64,000 nt of DNA from Candidatus Staskawiczbacteria bacterium (GCA_903835075.1 CAILLM010000003.1:1-64000), one strand, 5' to 3'. Numbered from the stretch's first letter, positions 25,490 to 34,900 are shown. Translations and numbers: made by a program. The notes: generated by a model from the letters alone, not told the origin.

Positions 25490-25563
25490 ACTTCAAAAAA
25501 AACACAATCAACTACATAAAAAATTCCAAAATCTCAAATCTCAAAACTGAAAAACTCTTAAAT

Positions 25564-25591
25564 AACTTTTTTGCCACGTGGCAAAAAAGTT
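25564..25591. repeat. Perfect 28-bp palindrome, downstream copy
   Basis: Half-site AACTTTTTTGCCAC with its exact complement. It lies 1 nt beyond the stop codon of the PaaX/Cas2-like gene. An identical copy is at 26166-26193 upstream of the same gene. Confidence 0.95.
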
Positions 25592-25592
25592 T

Positions 25593-26132
25593 TCATTTTA
25601 TACCAAATTTAAATTTAATGCCATCTTGTCCATCTATGTAATCCAATAAACCAAACCTAATATATTTTTTAATTTTAAAAAACTCCACCAAGGACTCAAT
25701 CTCATTTTTACACTCATAAGGATATAAAAATATGCTTTCTTGCATTTCATAGAATCCCCCAGTTTTAAGCCTATATACTAGTGCTTTTCTACCCTTTTCG
25801 CATTCTCTGGGTATATCGAAGGCGACCATTCTCCATTTACCGTCCCATTTCTCTCTTTTATAATTAAGCCGCCTAAATTTATAATTTATTGCCCGTAGAA
25901 TTCCTTTTTCAGTTAAGGAAACCAAAACCAACCCTTCATAATTTTTCTTTTTTTCAATTAATTTTTCTTTCTCCAGGTCGTTCACAGCCGAAGTCAACTG
26001 CTTTCCAGTATAAGAATGAATATCTTTCAACACCAGATTTATAATAAAAAATCTGGCATCACCATGCGCACCCATCTTTTCTCTGCTTAGATAATAAATA
26101 TTCCACAATATCTCCTCCAAAATTTCTCTCAT
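25593..26132 (-). CDS. PaaX-type winged-helix protein with Cas2-like C-terminal domain (1)
   Basis: 179 aa. Residues ~1-90 read as a winged helix (ILEEILWNIYYLSREK; LTSAVNDLEKEKLIE; LVLVSLTEKGILRAINYK). Residues ~95-179 (KWDGKWRMVAFDIPRECEKGRKALVYRLKTGGFYEMQESIFLYPYE) match the PaaX C-terminal/Cas2-like ferredoxin fold, with D106 at the Cas2 Asp position. It is homologous to the protein at 49.6 kb. The gene sits alone between two identical palindromes, and its promoter predicts a leaderless transcript. Likely a DNA-binding regulator. A nuclease or mobility role is speculative. Confidence 0.75.
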   Translation of the reverse strand: MREILEEILWNIYYLSREKMGAHGDARFFIINLVLKDIHSYTGKQLTSAVNDLEKEKLIEKKKNYEGLVLVSLTEKGILRAINYKFRRLNYKREKWDGKWRMVAFDIPRECEKGRKALVYRLKTGGFYEMQESIFLYPYECKNEIESLVEFFKIKKYIRFGLLDYIDGQDGIKFKFGIK

Positions 26133-26138
26133 AAATTT

Positions 26139-26167
26139 ATTATATTATTTTCATTTCTCAAATACAA
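26139..26167 (-). promoter_or_regulatory. Promoter of PaaX/Cas2-like gene 1
   Basis: TTGTAT, 17-nt spacer, TATAAT. The predicted +1 falls on the A of the start codon (26132), giving a leaderless mRNA. The -35 box overlaps the end of the upstream palindrome by 2 nt, an operator-like position. Confidence 0.6.
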
Positions 26168-26193
26168 CTTTTTTGCCACGTGGCAAAAAAGTT
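26166..26193. repeat. Perfect 28-bp palindrome, upstream copy (putative operator)
   Basis: Identical to 25564-25591 and overlapping the -35 region of the gene it precedes. Confidence 0.95.
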
Positions 26194-26226
26194 ACTGCAA
26201 TCATATAATATATAATATCTATGTAT

Positions 26227-26268
26227 TAAAAAACTCCGCGTGATATTCAAAGATGCGGAGTTTTTAAA
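26227..26268 (-). terminator. Terminator after fusA
   Basis: Stem AAAAACTCCGC / GCGGAGTTTTT with a 13-nt loop, 10 nt past the fusA stop. Symmetric, so potentially bidirectional. Confidence 0.88.
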
Positions 26269-26277
26269 ATTATTATT

Positions 26278-28353
26278 TTATTTGCGTTTGCCGTCGATAA
26301 TTTCTTGAGCTACGTTTGCAGGGACCTGTTCATAACTGCTAAATTCCATATTAAAGCTTGCTCTTCCTTCAGTTAATGACCTAATTGATGTTGCATATCC
26401 AAATGTTTCACTTAATGGAACTGTTGCATCAACAACTTTCATACCTGCTCTTTCTGATGTTTCTTTAATTTGTCCTCTGCGCGAGCTTATGTCGGAAATA
26501 ACTTGGCCGAAGAAATCTTCAGGTGTTACAACTTCCATTTTCATAACAGGCTCTAAAATAACAGGCCTGGCTGCTTTTGCTGCTTTTTGAAAAGCCATAC
26601 TTCCGGCAATTTTAAAGGCAAATTCTGAAGAGTCAACTTCGTGGAAAGAACCGTCATATAATGTAACTTCCACGTCAACCATTGGATATCCTGCAACAAC
26701 TCCCTTATCCATGGCTTCAACAACTCCTTTTTCAACTGGCTTAATAAATTCTTTTGGAATAGAACCTCCTCTAATTTCATCAACAAATTCAAATCCTGCA
26801 CCTCTTTCTTTTGGTTTAACAGTAAGCATAACGTGTCCATATTGTCCTTTTCCTCCAGACTGTCTAGCATATTTTTCTTCTCCATTTGCTTCAGCAGTAA
26901 TTGTTTCACGGTAAGCTACTTGTGGCTTTCCATAGTTAGCTTCAACGTGAAATTCTCTTCTTAATCTGTCAGCAATAATGTCTAAGTGCAATTCTCCCAT
27001 ACCGGAAATAATTGTTTCTCCGGTTTCCAAATCTTCTTTAATTCTAAATGTTGGATCTTCTTCTGTAAGTTTCCTAATAGACATAATAAGTTTTTCTTGA
27101 TCAACTTTTGTCTTAGGCTCAACTCTAATTCCAATAACTGGTTCTGGAAATACAATTTTTTCTAATATAACTGGGGCTGATTTGTCGCACAATGTGTGTC
27201 CCGTGCTGGTTGCTTTTAATCCAACTGTTGCTCCAATTTCTCCTGCATAAATAATATCAAGTTCTTGCCTTTCATCGGCGTGCATTCTTAAAATTCTGGC
27301 AATTCTTTCTTGTTCACCAGTATTTGCGTTTAATACATATGAACCTTTTTGTAAAAATCCGGAATAAACTCTAAAGAAAGTTAATGTTCCCACATATGGG
27401 TCGGTTGCAATTTTAAAAACCAAGGCAGAAAATGGCTCTGTATCTGACGAGTGTCTTTCTATTACAGCCCCTGTTTTAGGGTCTGTGCCTTGTTGAGCTG
27501 GCACTTCTAATGGAGAAGGCAACAATTCAACAACTGCGTCCAAAATTGTTTGTACGCCCTTATTTTTTAAAGCTGAACCACAAAAAACCGGAATTAATTT
27601 ATAGTTTAAAACTGCTTTTCTTAATACTGCTTTAATTTCTTCGGCGGTTATTTCTTTTCCTTCTAAGAATTTTTCTGTTAAAACATCATCTTCTCCTGCA
27701 ACTTTTTCAATCATTTTCTTATGCCACATATCAGCTTCTGCCTTCCATTCTTCTGGAATTTCTTTTTCAACAACTGTAATTCCTTTTTCTCCTTCAAAAA
27801 ATAAAGCTTTCATTTTCATTAAATCAACAACTCCTTCTAAGTTTTCCTCTAATCCCATTGGAAATGATACTGCAACTGCATTTGGAGTTAATTTTGTTAA
27901 AATTGATTGAAAACTTTTTTCAAAAGAGGCTCCCATTCTGTCTAATTTGTTTACAAAACAAATTCTAGGCACCATATATTTGTCTGCTTGCCTCCATACT
28001 GTTTCAGATTGTGGTTCCACACCGGCAACTCCATCAAAAACAACAACAGCTCCGTCTAAAACTCTAAGCGAGCGTTGAACTTCAGCTGTAAAATCAATGT
28101 GGCCAGGAGTATCAATAAGGTTGATTTGATGGTCTCTCCAATACATGGTTGTGGCAGCAGAAGTAATTGTTATACCCCTTTCTCTTTCCTGCACCATCCA
28201 GTCCATAGTGGCTTCTCCTTCGTGAACTTCTCCAATTTTGTGAGAAACACCGGTATAAAAAAGTAAACGCTCGGAAAAAGTTGTTTTTCCGGCGTCAATG
28301 TGAGCAATAATACCTATATTTCTTAAAGATTCTAAAGGATGTTGTCGAGCCAT
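26278..28353 (-). CDS. fusA: Elongation factor G
   Basis: Translocase GTPase. G motifs: IAHIDAGKTTFSERLL, DTPGHIDFTAEVQRSL, FVNKLDRMGA. Domain III-V blocks: TISGMGELHLDIIADRLRREF and the end GRASFNMEFSSYEQVP. 691 aa, normal. Last gene of the str operon here, since tuf is elsewhere. Confidence 0.97.
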   Translation of the reverse strand: MARQHPLESLRNIGIIAHIDAGKTTFSERLLFYTGVSHKIGEVHEGEATMDWMVQERERGITITSAATTMYWRDHQINLIDTPGHIDFTAEVQRSLRVLDGAVVVFDGVAGVEPQSETVWRQADKYMVPRICFVNKLDRMGASFEKSFQSILTKLTPNAVAVSFPMGLEENLEGVVDLMKMKALFFEGEKGITVVEKEIPEEWKAEADMWHKKMIEKVAGEDDVLTEKFLEGKEITAEEIKAVLRKAVLNYKLIPVFCGSALKNKGVQTILDAVVELLPSPLEVPAQQGTDPKTGAVIERHSSDTEPFSALVFKIATDPYVGTLTFFRVYSGFLQKGSYVLNANTGEQERIARILRMHADERQELDIIYAGEIGATVGLKATSTGHTLCDKSAPVILEKIVFPEPVIGIRVEPKTKVDQEKLIMSIRKLTEEDPTFRIKEDLETGETIISGMGELHLDIIADRLRREFHVEANYGKPQVAYRETITAEANGEEKYARQSGGKGQYGHVMLTVKPKERGAGFEFVDEIRGGSIPKEFIKPVEKGVVEAMDKGVVAGYPMVDVEVTLYDGSFHEVDSSEFAFKIAGSMAFQKAAKAARPVILEPVMKMEVVTPEDFFGQVISDISSRRGQIKETSERAGMKVVDATVPLSETFGYATSIRSLTEGRASFNMEFSSYEQVPANVAQEIIDGKRK

Positions 28354-28397
28354 ATAATACTTAATTTATAATTTTTAATTTAAAATTTCTGATTTAC

Positions 28398-28510
28398 TAG
28401 CGAGGCAGTGAATTCGAAGCGTACCCTGCAGGCCCGCCCAGGGCGGGCCGAAGCCTGAGTGAGTTGCGCGCTGGCGCAACGAACGCTAGCGGAGAATTCA
28501 CTGCCGAGCG
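28398..28510 (-). repeat. Nested-hairpin intercistronic element, type B
   Basis: Arms AGCGAGGCAGTGAATTC and GAATTCACTGCCGAGCG. Inside are a GCGT/ACGC stem, CAGGC/GCCTG with a GGCCCGCC-CAG-GGCGGGCC hairpin, and TTGCGC-GCTG-GCGCAA. It starts 2 nt after the rpsG stop. 113 nt, nearly identical to 53139-53251. Confidence 0.9.
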
Positions 28511-28512
28511 AT

Positions 28513-28977
28513 TTATCTAGCAAATCTGGCGAAAGCTTTGTTAGCTTCGGCCATTCTGTGAGTATCTGCTTTCTTTTTGATAGCGTTTCCTTGGTTATTG
28601 ACGCAATCCATTAATTCAGCGGCTAATTTTTCTGCCATTGGCTTTCCTTTTTTACCGCGAGCTGCATCTAAAATCCATTTTGTAGCTAAGGCTAATCTTC
28701 TTTCTCCTCTTACTTCCATAGGAACCTGATAGGTTGCACCTCCAATTCTTTTTGGCTTTACTTCTAAAAGTGGGGAAGCATTTTCAATAGCTAATTTAAA
28801 AATCTCCAAAGGTTCTTTCTTTGTTTTTTCTTTTATAATTTCAAAAGCTTCGTAAACAATTTTTTGAGCAATTGTTTTCTTTCCGCTCTTCATTACTTTA
28901 TTTATAAACTGAGATACAACAACTTCATTGTAAACTCCGTCTGGTGATACTTTATGTTTTTTATAAGCTCTTCTCAT
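28513..28977 (-). CDS. rpsG: Ribosomal protein uS7
   Basis: Nucleates 30S head assembly. MRRAYKKHKVSPDGVYNEVVVSQFINKVMKSGKKTIAQKIVYEAF and PMEVRGERRLALATKWILDAAR are diagnostic. 154 aa. A type B element lies directly behind the stop. Confidence 0.96.
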   Translation of the reverse strand: MRRAYKKHKVSPDGVYNEVVVSQFINKVMKSGKKTIAQKIVYEAFEIIKEKTKKEPLEIFKLAIENASPLLEVKPKRIGGATYQVPMEVRGERRLALATKWILDAARGKKGKPMAEKLAAELMDCVNNQGNAIKKKADTHRMAEANKAFARFAR

Positions 28978-28986
28978 AGGTTTTTA

Positions 28987-29400
28987 TTATGCTTTTACTT
29001 TTTTAGTTCCGTATCTACTTCTTGTTTGCTTTCTATTTTCAACACCAGCAGTATCCAACACTCCTCTAACAATGTGATATCTTACACCTGGTAAATCTTT
29101 AACTCTTCCGCCTCTAATTAAAACAATTGAGTGCTCTTGCAAATTGTGTCCTTCTCCTGGGATGTATGCTGTAACTTCCATACCATTTGACAACTTTACT
29201 CTTGCTACTTTTCTTAAAGCTGAGTTTGGTTTTTTAGGTGTTTGTGTAAAAACCTTGATACAAACCCCTCTTTTAAATGGCGAGGAATATCTTGAAGTTT
29301 TGTTTCTTAAAACATTAAAACCGCGTTGCAAGGCAACACCTTTTTTTGCTTTCTTTTTATTCTTTCTATTTTTCTTAACTAATTGATGTATTGTTGGCAT
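28987..29400 (-). CDS. rpsL: Ribosomal protein uS12
   Basis: Decoding-centre protein and streptomycin determinant. The KVFTQTPKKPNSALRKVARVKLSNG and PGVRYHIVRGVLDTAGVENRKQTRSRYG blocks are intact. 137 aa, a few residues longer than usual after the N-terminal basic region. First gene of the str operon. Confidence 0.96.
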   Translation of the reverse strand: MPTIHQLVKKNRKNKKKAKKGVALQRGFNVLRNKTSRYSSPFKRGVCIKVFTQTPKKPNSALRKVARVKLSNGMEVTAYIPGEGHNLQEHSIVLIRGGRVKDLPGVRYHIVRGVLDTAGVENRKQTRSRYGTKKVKA

Positions 29401-29436
29401 AATAATAAAACAAACGCAAAGTGCGTATGTAATAAC

Positions 29437-29465
29437 AGTTTAGCAAAATTTATTTATAATGTCAA
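29437..29465 (-). promoter_or_regulatory. Promoter of rpsL-rpsG-fusA
   Basis: TTGACA, 17-nt spacer, TAAACT. The -35 box lies in the last codons of the upstream M50 peptidase gene. A small ACGCA-AAG-TGCGT hairpin sits in the leader before rpsL. Confidence 0.6.
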
Positions 29466-30092
29466 CATATGTCCGGTAATTATTTGGAAAATAAAGCTTG
29501 TAATGCTAAACCAAATACTTCCTCCAAACAAAATTAACAAAACCAATATCATAACTCCATATTGCCGTAAAAAGTTTTCCACATTTCTGGCACTAGCAGG
29601 TAGAAAACTAAATAAAATCCAAGAACCGTCTAGTGGAGGAATTGGAATAAGGTTAAAAACTGCCAACCAAATGTTTATCATAACAATATAGCTAAGTGCA
29701 ATTTCTATTCCTGGGTTAGCAGAAATAATTCCATAAGGAATAAACCGCAGAATTAACCCAAAAAATATTGCCAATGAAAAATTTGACAATGGACCTGCTA
29801 TGGAAACTTTTACTTCTCCATATTTTTTATCTCTAAAATTATAAGGGTTAATTGGTACTGGTTTTGCCCAACCAAACAAAAATGGGCTGTGTAAGATAAA
29901 TAAAAGCAATGGTAAAATAACCGAACCAAACGGGTCTAAATGCTTTAAAGGGTTTACTGTTAGCCTGCCTGCGTATTTTGCAGTTGGGTCACCCAACGAA
30001 TAAGCCACATAGCCGTGAGCTAATTCATGTATAATCACCGAAAAAAGAAAAACAACCAAAGATAAAATTGTAATAATTATTGTTGGATCCAT
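29454..30092 (-). CDS. Site-2-protease-type M50 metallopeptidase
   Basis: 212 aa from ATG 30092. Multi-pass membrane protein with the zinc motif HELAH in VFLFSVIIHELAHGYVAYSLGD and the second motif FNLIPIPPLDGSWILF. This is the rhomboid-sized, PDZ-less S2P group. It cleaves membrane-embedded substrates, unknown here. The longer frame to 30152 includes the leader motif at 30102-30117, so I prefer the internal start. Confidence 0.88.
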   Translation of the reverse strand: MDPTIIITILSLVVFLFSVIIHELAHGYVAYSLGDPTAKYAGRLTVNPLKHLDPFGSVILPLLLFILHSPFLFGWAKPVPINPYNFRDKKYGEVKVSIAGPLSNFSLAIFFGLILRFIPYGIISANPGIEIALSYIVMINIWLAVFNLIPIPPLDGSWILFSFLPASARNVENFLRQYGVMILVLLILFGGSIWFSITSFIFQIITGHMLTL

Positions 30093-30101
30093 AAGTTTAC
30101 G

Positions 30102-30117
30102 TAGCGTAGCGATATAT
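30102..30117 (-). promoter_or_regulatory. Recurrent leader motif (copy 4)
   Basis: ATATATCGCTACGCTA on the minus strand, 9-25 nt before the M50 start codon. Same core as at 726-739 and 6006-6020. Confidence 0.4.
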
Positions 30118-30202
30118 TTTTTTATAATACACCATATTCTCAATACTTGCAAAATATATTATATAATGGTAAGATAATTCTATAAAAAGATAAATAAAAC
30201 TT

Positions 30203-30391
30203 ATGGCAGAAAAAACATGTACAATTTGTAGTAAAAAATCCTCAATGAAAACAGTTTTGGTTAAATTAAGAGGAAAATATAATCCAACAACAAAAGTTAG
30301 AACAAAACCAAATCTTCAATGGATGCGAACATCAGCTGGCAAAAGAATTTTAGCTTGCACTAAATGCATCAAGCGCTCAACTAAAATATAA
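30203..30391 (+). CDS. rpmB: Ribosomal protein bL28
   Basis: 62 aa: MAEKTCTICSKKSSMKTVLVKLRGKYNPTTKVRTKPNLQWM then ILACTKCIKRSTKI. Two CxxC pairs (CTIC, CTKC) fit the zinc-type bL28. One of the few native-looking plus-strand genes, with its own terminator. Confidence 0.85.
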   Translation: MAEKTCTICSKKSSMKTVLVKLRGKYNPTTKVRTKPNLQWMRTSAGKRILACTKCIKRSTKI

Positions 30392-30407
30392 TACGTTTTA
30401 AAAAATA

Positions 30408-30433
30408 AAAAGCGGCCTTCTGGTCGTTTTTTT
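30408..30433 (+). terminator. Terminator after rpmB
   Basis: AAAGCGGCC-TTCT-GGTCGTTT hairpin (with G-U pairs) followed by a T-run. Confidence 0.75.
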
Positions 30434-30446
30434 GTTGTGAAATTTG

Positions 30447-30517
30447 TCGGGATACTGAGATTTGAACTCAGACTAAATCCACCCCATGGACTCGTGCTAC
30501 CGTTACACTATATCCCG
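30447..30517 (-). tRNA. tRNA-Pro (anticodon GGG)
   Basis: A full 71-nt cloverleaf on the minus strand. Acceptor CGGGATA/TATCCCG with discriminator A, D-arm GTGT/GCAC, anticodon stem AGTCC/GGATT with loop ATGGGGT (anticodon GGG, G37), T-arm CTGAG-TTCAAAT-CTCAG. CCA is not encoded. The C1-G72 pair and A73 fit proline identity. Confidence 0.9.
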
Positions 30518-30533
30518 AAATATTTTATTTTAT

Positions 30534-30563
30534 ATTATAACAATATTGTTCTAATATTGACAA
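30534..30563 (-). promoter_or_regulatory. Promoter of tRNA-Pro
   Basis: TTGTCA, 18-nt spacer, TATAAT, about 17 nt upstream of the tRNA. Its -35 box overlaps that of a divergent promoter on the plus strand. Confidence 0.65.
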
Positions 30564-30585
30564 CTAAATCTGAAAGACGTAGTAT
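30557..30585 (+). promoter_or_regulatory. Divergent promoter for the PEP-CTERM gene
   Basis: TTGACA, 17-nt spacer, TAGTAT, about 65 nt before the ATG at 30657. It shares -35 bases with the tRNA-Pro promoter on the other strand. Confidence 0.5.
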
Positions 30586-30656
30586 GTAGTTGATAAAACA
30601 TTTTCTTTGAAAATTAGTCAACCATACCAACCAAACCATCCACGCCAATCAAACCA

Positions 30657-31400
30657 ATGAAACCTCGCATCGCATTCTTTTCGGCGATAATCGCCATGCT
30701 TATTTCTTTGGCTAGCGCCGCAAGCGTTGTGCTTTCTGGGGTGCCCGCGTATCTAGAACCAAAGGGGTGTGCATCCTCTGCAATTCTTTCCATCCTCGGA
30801 TACTACGACTTCAGATACGGTGCCACTGGACTGCTTCCAGGCATTGCCGTGGCCGACATCTATTTGACCAGTAATGTCACCGTACCACTTCAAAACATTG
30901 CACTGGCCTGTAATACTGACGTCTCGGGCAACACAGATACGGGCAACATCGGCCCAGGCCTAGTAAATTATGCAGCCACGGTTGGATATAATTTCCAGGT
31001 CAGCATGTCTGGTAATGTTGTGCCTAGTAACCCCCATGGAAGCCAAATATCGGTAACTACTGCCTATGACATGGTTGCAACGGCTATTACCAATAATCAA
31101 CCAGTCTTACTACGAGTTGACTCAAATGCCGATGGCGTAGCAGACCATCTTGTTCCTGTGTTTGGTTATGACCCTAATTACCAAGAACTAGGCAAATCTT
31201 TCGCCTTCTACACCGGTAATAATGAATCGGAAACCGTCATTTCTTGGTTGCCATTCCAAGCCATTAGCGTTGGTGTAAGCTACGGGGTATCAAATGTGGC
31301 TATCGTTATTCCCCCCACCTTCGTGCCCGAACCCTCGTCAGCTATTATCGTTCTCTTTCTTGGTACGTTGATGGCTTTTCGTCATAAACGCACCGCCTAA
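30657..31400 (+). CDS. C39-like peptidase domain protein with PEP-CTERM tail
   Basis: 247 aa with a signal peptide (1-~22). GVPAYLEPKGCASSAILSILGYYDFRYG resembles C39-like papain-fold domains, with candidate catalytic C38; ADHLVPVFGYD supplies a candidate His (H164). The C-terminus is a complete PEP-CTERM sorting signal: VPEPSS (PEP at 224-226), a hydrophobic stretch, then RHKR. Exosortase would normally process such a tail; none is in this window. It is isolated on the plus strand, with GC near 50 percent at its 5' end against ~30 percent next door. Probably acquired. Confidence 0.75.
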   Translation: MKPRIAFFSAIIAMLISLASAASVVLSGVPAYLEPKGCASSAILSILGYYDFRYGATGLLPGIAVADIYLTSNVTVPLQNIALACNTDVSGNTDTGNIGPGLVNYAATVGYNFQVSMSGNVVPSNPHGSQISVTTAYDMVATAITNNQPVLLRVDSNADGVADHLVPVFGYDPNYQELGKSFAFYTGNNESETVISWLPFQAISVGVSYGVSNVAIVIPPTFVPEPSSAIIVLFLGTLMAFRHKRTA

Positions 31401-31422
31401 ATGCCCTCAGGCAAGCAATCTT

Positions 31423-31458
31423 TCCCGAACTTACCACTATTTGTTCGGGACTTTTTTT
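31423..31458 (+). terminator. Terminator after the PEP-CTERM gene
   Basis: TCCCGAAC / GTTCGGGA stem, 12-nt loop, C then seven T. Confidence 0.88.
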
Positions 31459-31470
31459 ACATAGAAACTA

Positions 31471-31524
31471 ATAACCCTATAACTCCTGATTTCTAAAACT
31501 AAAAATCAAAAGCTATAGGGTTAT
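31471..31524 (-). terminator. Inverted repeat at the end of the surface locus
   Basis: Perfect 11-bp arms ATAACCCTATA and TATAGGGTTAT around a 32-nt AT-rich loop. It overlaps the stop of the 121-aa membrane protein. Terminator-like, but with a long loop and no clear T-run. Confidence 0.45.
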
Positions 31525-31886
31525 TTGGCCGTCTTTTTTATCAAAACTTCAAGTAAATTTTTAGTTTGAGCAGTAGCATCATCTTTAGTTTGAGCAGTAG
31601 TAAATCCTTCCCAGCACTTGAATATTTCCTTATCATTAAGAGCCCTTACTGCAGTTTCCAAAGAAAGTCTTGTCTCAAAATCAACTTCTTTTCCTGAAAG
31701 CAAAACATTTTGCTCAAACATATTTCTAAAGTCTACAACCTTTTGATTTACTTGATGCTGTGAATATGCCTGGTTATTTTTTGCTATAGTGCACACCAAA
31801 AAAATGTTAAGTGCAATAGAAAAAGCAGCTAGAAATGACAATGCAATAATAAAGAACGTTGTTTTTTTTATTGTAATTATATTCAT
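31521..31886 (-). CDS. Small single-pass membrane protein
   Basis: 121 aa, no family recognised. One N-terminal membrane helix (~10-35, FFIIALSFLAAFSIALNIFLVC) and a charged, helical outer part containing a short duplicated phrase (TTAQTKDD / ATAQTKN). Last gene of the surface-protein locus. Confidence 0.6.
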   Translation of the reverse strand: MNIITIKKTTFFIIALSFLAAFSIALNIFLVCTIAKNNQAYSQHQVNQKVVDFRNMFEQNVLLSGKEVDFETRLSLETAVRALNDKEIFKCWEGFTTAQTKDDATAQTKNLLEVLIKKTAK

Positions 31887-31906
31887 AAATATTATTTAAT
31901 ATTATT

Positions 31907-34900
31907 TTATTTTCGACCTTTTTTTACAATTATTAAAACCACCATTACGCTCAACAGAATAACTATCACCAAGAAAACTATCATTATTTTCAAATTCCAA
32001 CTAAACCATGCAGGAAGAATGCTCTTTTTTTGTAATTCAACATCCATGTGGATCCCATTTCCACTTTGCACAACAAACGAACTGCTCTTATACTGGTAAT
32101 AATTTGGGGTATCAATGGTTAAGTAGTAAGTACCTTGAGGCACCAAGAAAGAGTATTTCCCTGTTTCATCTGTCACAATAGGATTTTTTTGCAAAAACTT
32201 CTCAGCTGGCCATAATTCATATTTATTTGTGCTTATATTGAGCTGATAAATAGAAACTGTTGCGTTTGGAACACGGGCTTGCATGCCAGAAATATTTTGG
32301 TAAATATATCCTTCGGGGTCAACAACCATTGTAAGGTGAGTTGTGGTAGGAACAGTTTTTTGATCTTTGTATTCTATAATAGTAATAACGTCATATTGCC
32401 CAGAAACAACGGGTGCATTAAACTCTACCTTAAATAACCCTGGCTTAACCTCCTGATAATCTGACTTTTGAATAAGCACGCCATCTGTTGGAACATTTTC
32501 TGATGTGGCAACAGCATTAGAAGCAGACAACGCTGCCCCAAAATAACCTGCCGAAAAACTGCTATTTTTCAACACCTGTGCACTTTGTGGGCTCTTTAAC
32601 GTTATAATCTGTGTAACTCTGCTAGCAGGCTGTTCGGGCTTTATTACTAATTGCATTTGTATACCCGAGACTGTTGAAACCACTTGGCTTGCACCGCCCT
32701 GTTTATCTATTGAAAGGGCAGAAACAAAATCAATTAATCCTTGGGAAGCACTAGCAAAAACAACGTTACTTGGAATTTTAGCAAGTTTTGCAGGGGTAAG
32801 TTGTTCTACTGGTATTGCTTGATTTTGGGCAAGCGGGCTTAGTTGTAAAATTTCTGAAGGGGTAAATAATGTTTTGGTCAAACCAGGCAAATACAATTCT
32901 GTTTGAGCTAATTTGCTTATATCAGCAGGTTTTTTAATGTCTATTGATAAACTTTCAAGCGCTTTTTTAAGTTGAGGAATTTTATTTGAGAAAAATCTTA
33001 TGTCTGATGCAATTGGAGTTAATTCAAAGCCAGCAAGCGGGTTAACACTCATAAAATCTAAACCCTGAAGCGCAAGCGGAGTTGTTTTTGGAATTGCAAC
33101 CTCTTTTTTGTTTGAAACAAAATTGCTAATTTCTTTGGCTACATTACTAATTTGTTTTACCACTGCTTCGGGAATATTTTGCAATTGCTGAATTATTGGG
33201 TTTTTTGAAATAACTGAAACAATGGTTGTCCCGCCAGGTGGTACTGGGCCACCTCCACAATTTACGCAATCAGAAGGACAAGTACCACAAGATTCATTTC
33301 CATTACAAATTCCATCACCACAAGTTACTGCTGGAGGCGTTATTATTGCTGTTGCTGAACAATTAACGGTATCGCCACCATTTGACCCAGCGCAAGACCA
33401 TGCCCAAGGGCCAGTTCCAGATACGGTTGTAGGCGTTCCAGTTATACATAAGCCACCAGTTGGCGCCAAAACAAAACTTACACCATCAGACAAACCACAT
33501 ACACCGTTAATTGGAACTTGTACGTCTTCGCCTCCACCATTTGTACCATTTGTGACAGTATTGCAACTAGCGTCTGTTCCACCGTTAGGACTTGTGCAAC
33601 CCCATGACCATGGGCCAATGCCAGAAACTGTTGTTGGCGAGCCCTGCAAGCAAAGATTTTCTGTAGGAATAGTAGAAGGACTTTGGCCATCAGCCGAGCC
33701 ACACACACCATCGACTAAACCCGTAACATGATTACTACAAACTCCATCTATACATTGCAATTGCCCGTCGCAATCATTAATACTACCGCACTCAGCCCCT
33801 TCTGCACCATTAGTACACTTATTTATTGTGCTACACCAATTTGATAAACATTGTGAATCTGAAATGCAATACCCCCCATTTCCCATCAAGGTTGGTGATG
33901 TACACTGATTTGTGTCCCAAGTTTGTCCGCTTGGGCAAGTAATTGTTCCACCATTATTAGATACTATTCCATTAATTATAAGCCCACCACTTAAATCAAG
34001 CGTTGCGTTGCTTTCCACCGTTACATCTCCATTTAGAGTGCCCGAGCCATTAACTGTGCCACCGGCAATATAAAAACCGATTCCTCCATCAATGTTGGTA
34101 ATTGTTGCTGGGCCGTTAATGGTTATGCTAGCGGTATATGCATCCGAACCATTATAAATACCATACCCACTGCTATTATTGTTTACAGTTCCACTAATGC
34201 TATTAATGGATGACAAGTATCCATTAACTATTCCAGAACCCCAACTATTATTGTCAACAACTCCGCTGATATTATCAATTATGGCGTTATTCTCGTTCCT
34301 AATTCCTTCATAACCGGAATTGTTAGTAATTATTCCGCTTATATCAGTAATGGTGCCGTAGTTAGTAATGCCAGTTCCTCCACCATTAGTCATAGTTCCA
34401 CTAATATCGCCGATAATACCTTCGTTCCAGAGCCCACTAAAGTAGGTATTATTAATCGTCGCGCTGATATTGGTTATTGCCGCACCAGGTGCAACGTAAA
34501 CCCCCATACTGCCAGCACCAGTACTATCAATTGTAATGTTTTGTATGGTAGCCTCTGCTCCGTAGGAAATATAAATTCCACTTTCTCCTGGAGTACTGCC
34601 AGAATTTTCAATAGAGTAAGTGTTTCTTCCATCTATAATTACACCAGTTACACCCGTGTCAACAGTAATGCAATTCCCGCTAGATGCCGTAAGGCTCTGC
34701 GTTAAATTATATGTTCCGCTTGAAACTATTGTTCCGCAAGAATCTACATTTATAGAACCGCCTTGTGCATCAAAACTTGGTAAAGAACAATAACCATCTA
34801 CACAACTACCACTCACACAATCGCTGGGATCACCACACCCTGAGCCCGCAACCCCCTTGGATTCGCTACAAGCATTGCTTACACAGTAAGGATAATTATT

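Noticed and set aside
25564..26193. Minimal CRISPR array (two repeats with one spacer)
   Set aside because: The interval is a 540-bp gene, not a spacer of 30-40 bp, and no cas1 or other cas genes are present.
24718..31460. Both plus-strand cassettes as contaminating sequence
   Set aside because: Possible but not shown: promoters and terminators fit neatly into native gaps. Read coverage would decide.
33222..33731. 169-aa plus-strand frame inside the giant protein gene
   Set aside because: Pro/Thr-rich antisense shadow of the repetitive GVCG modules; no start signal or family match.
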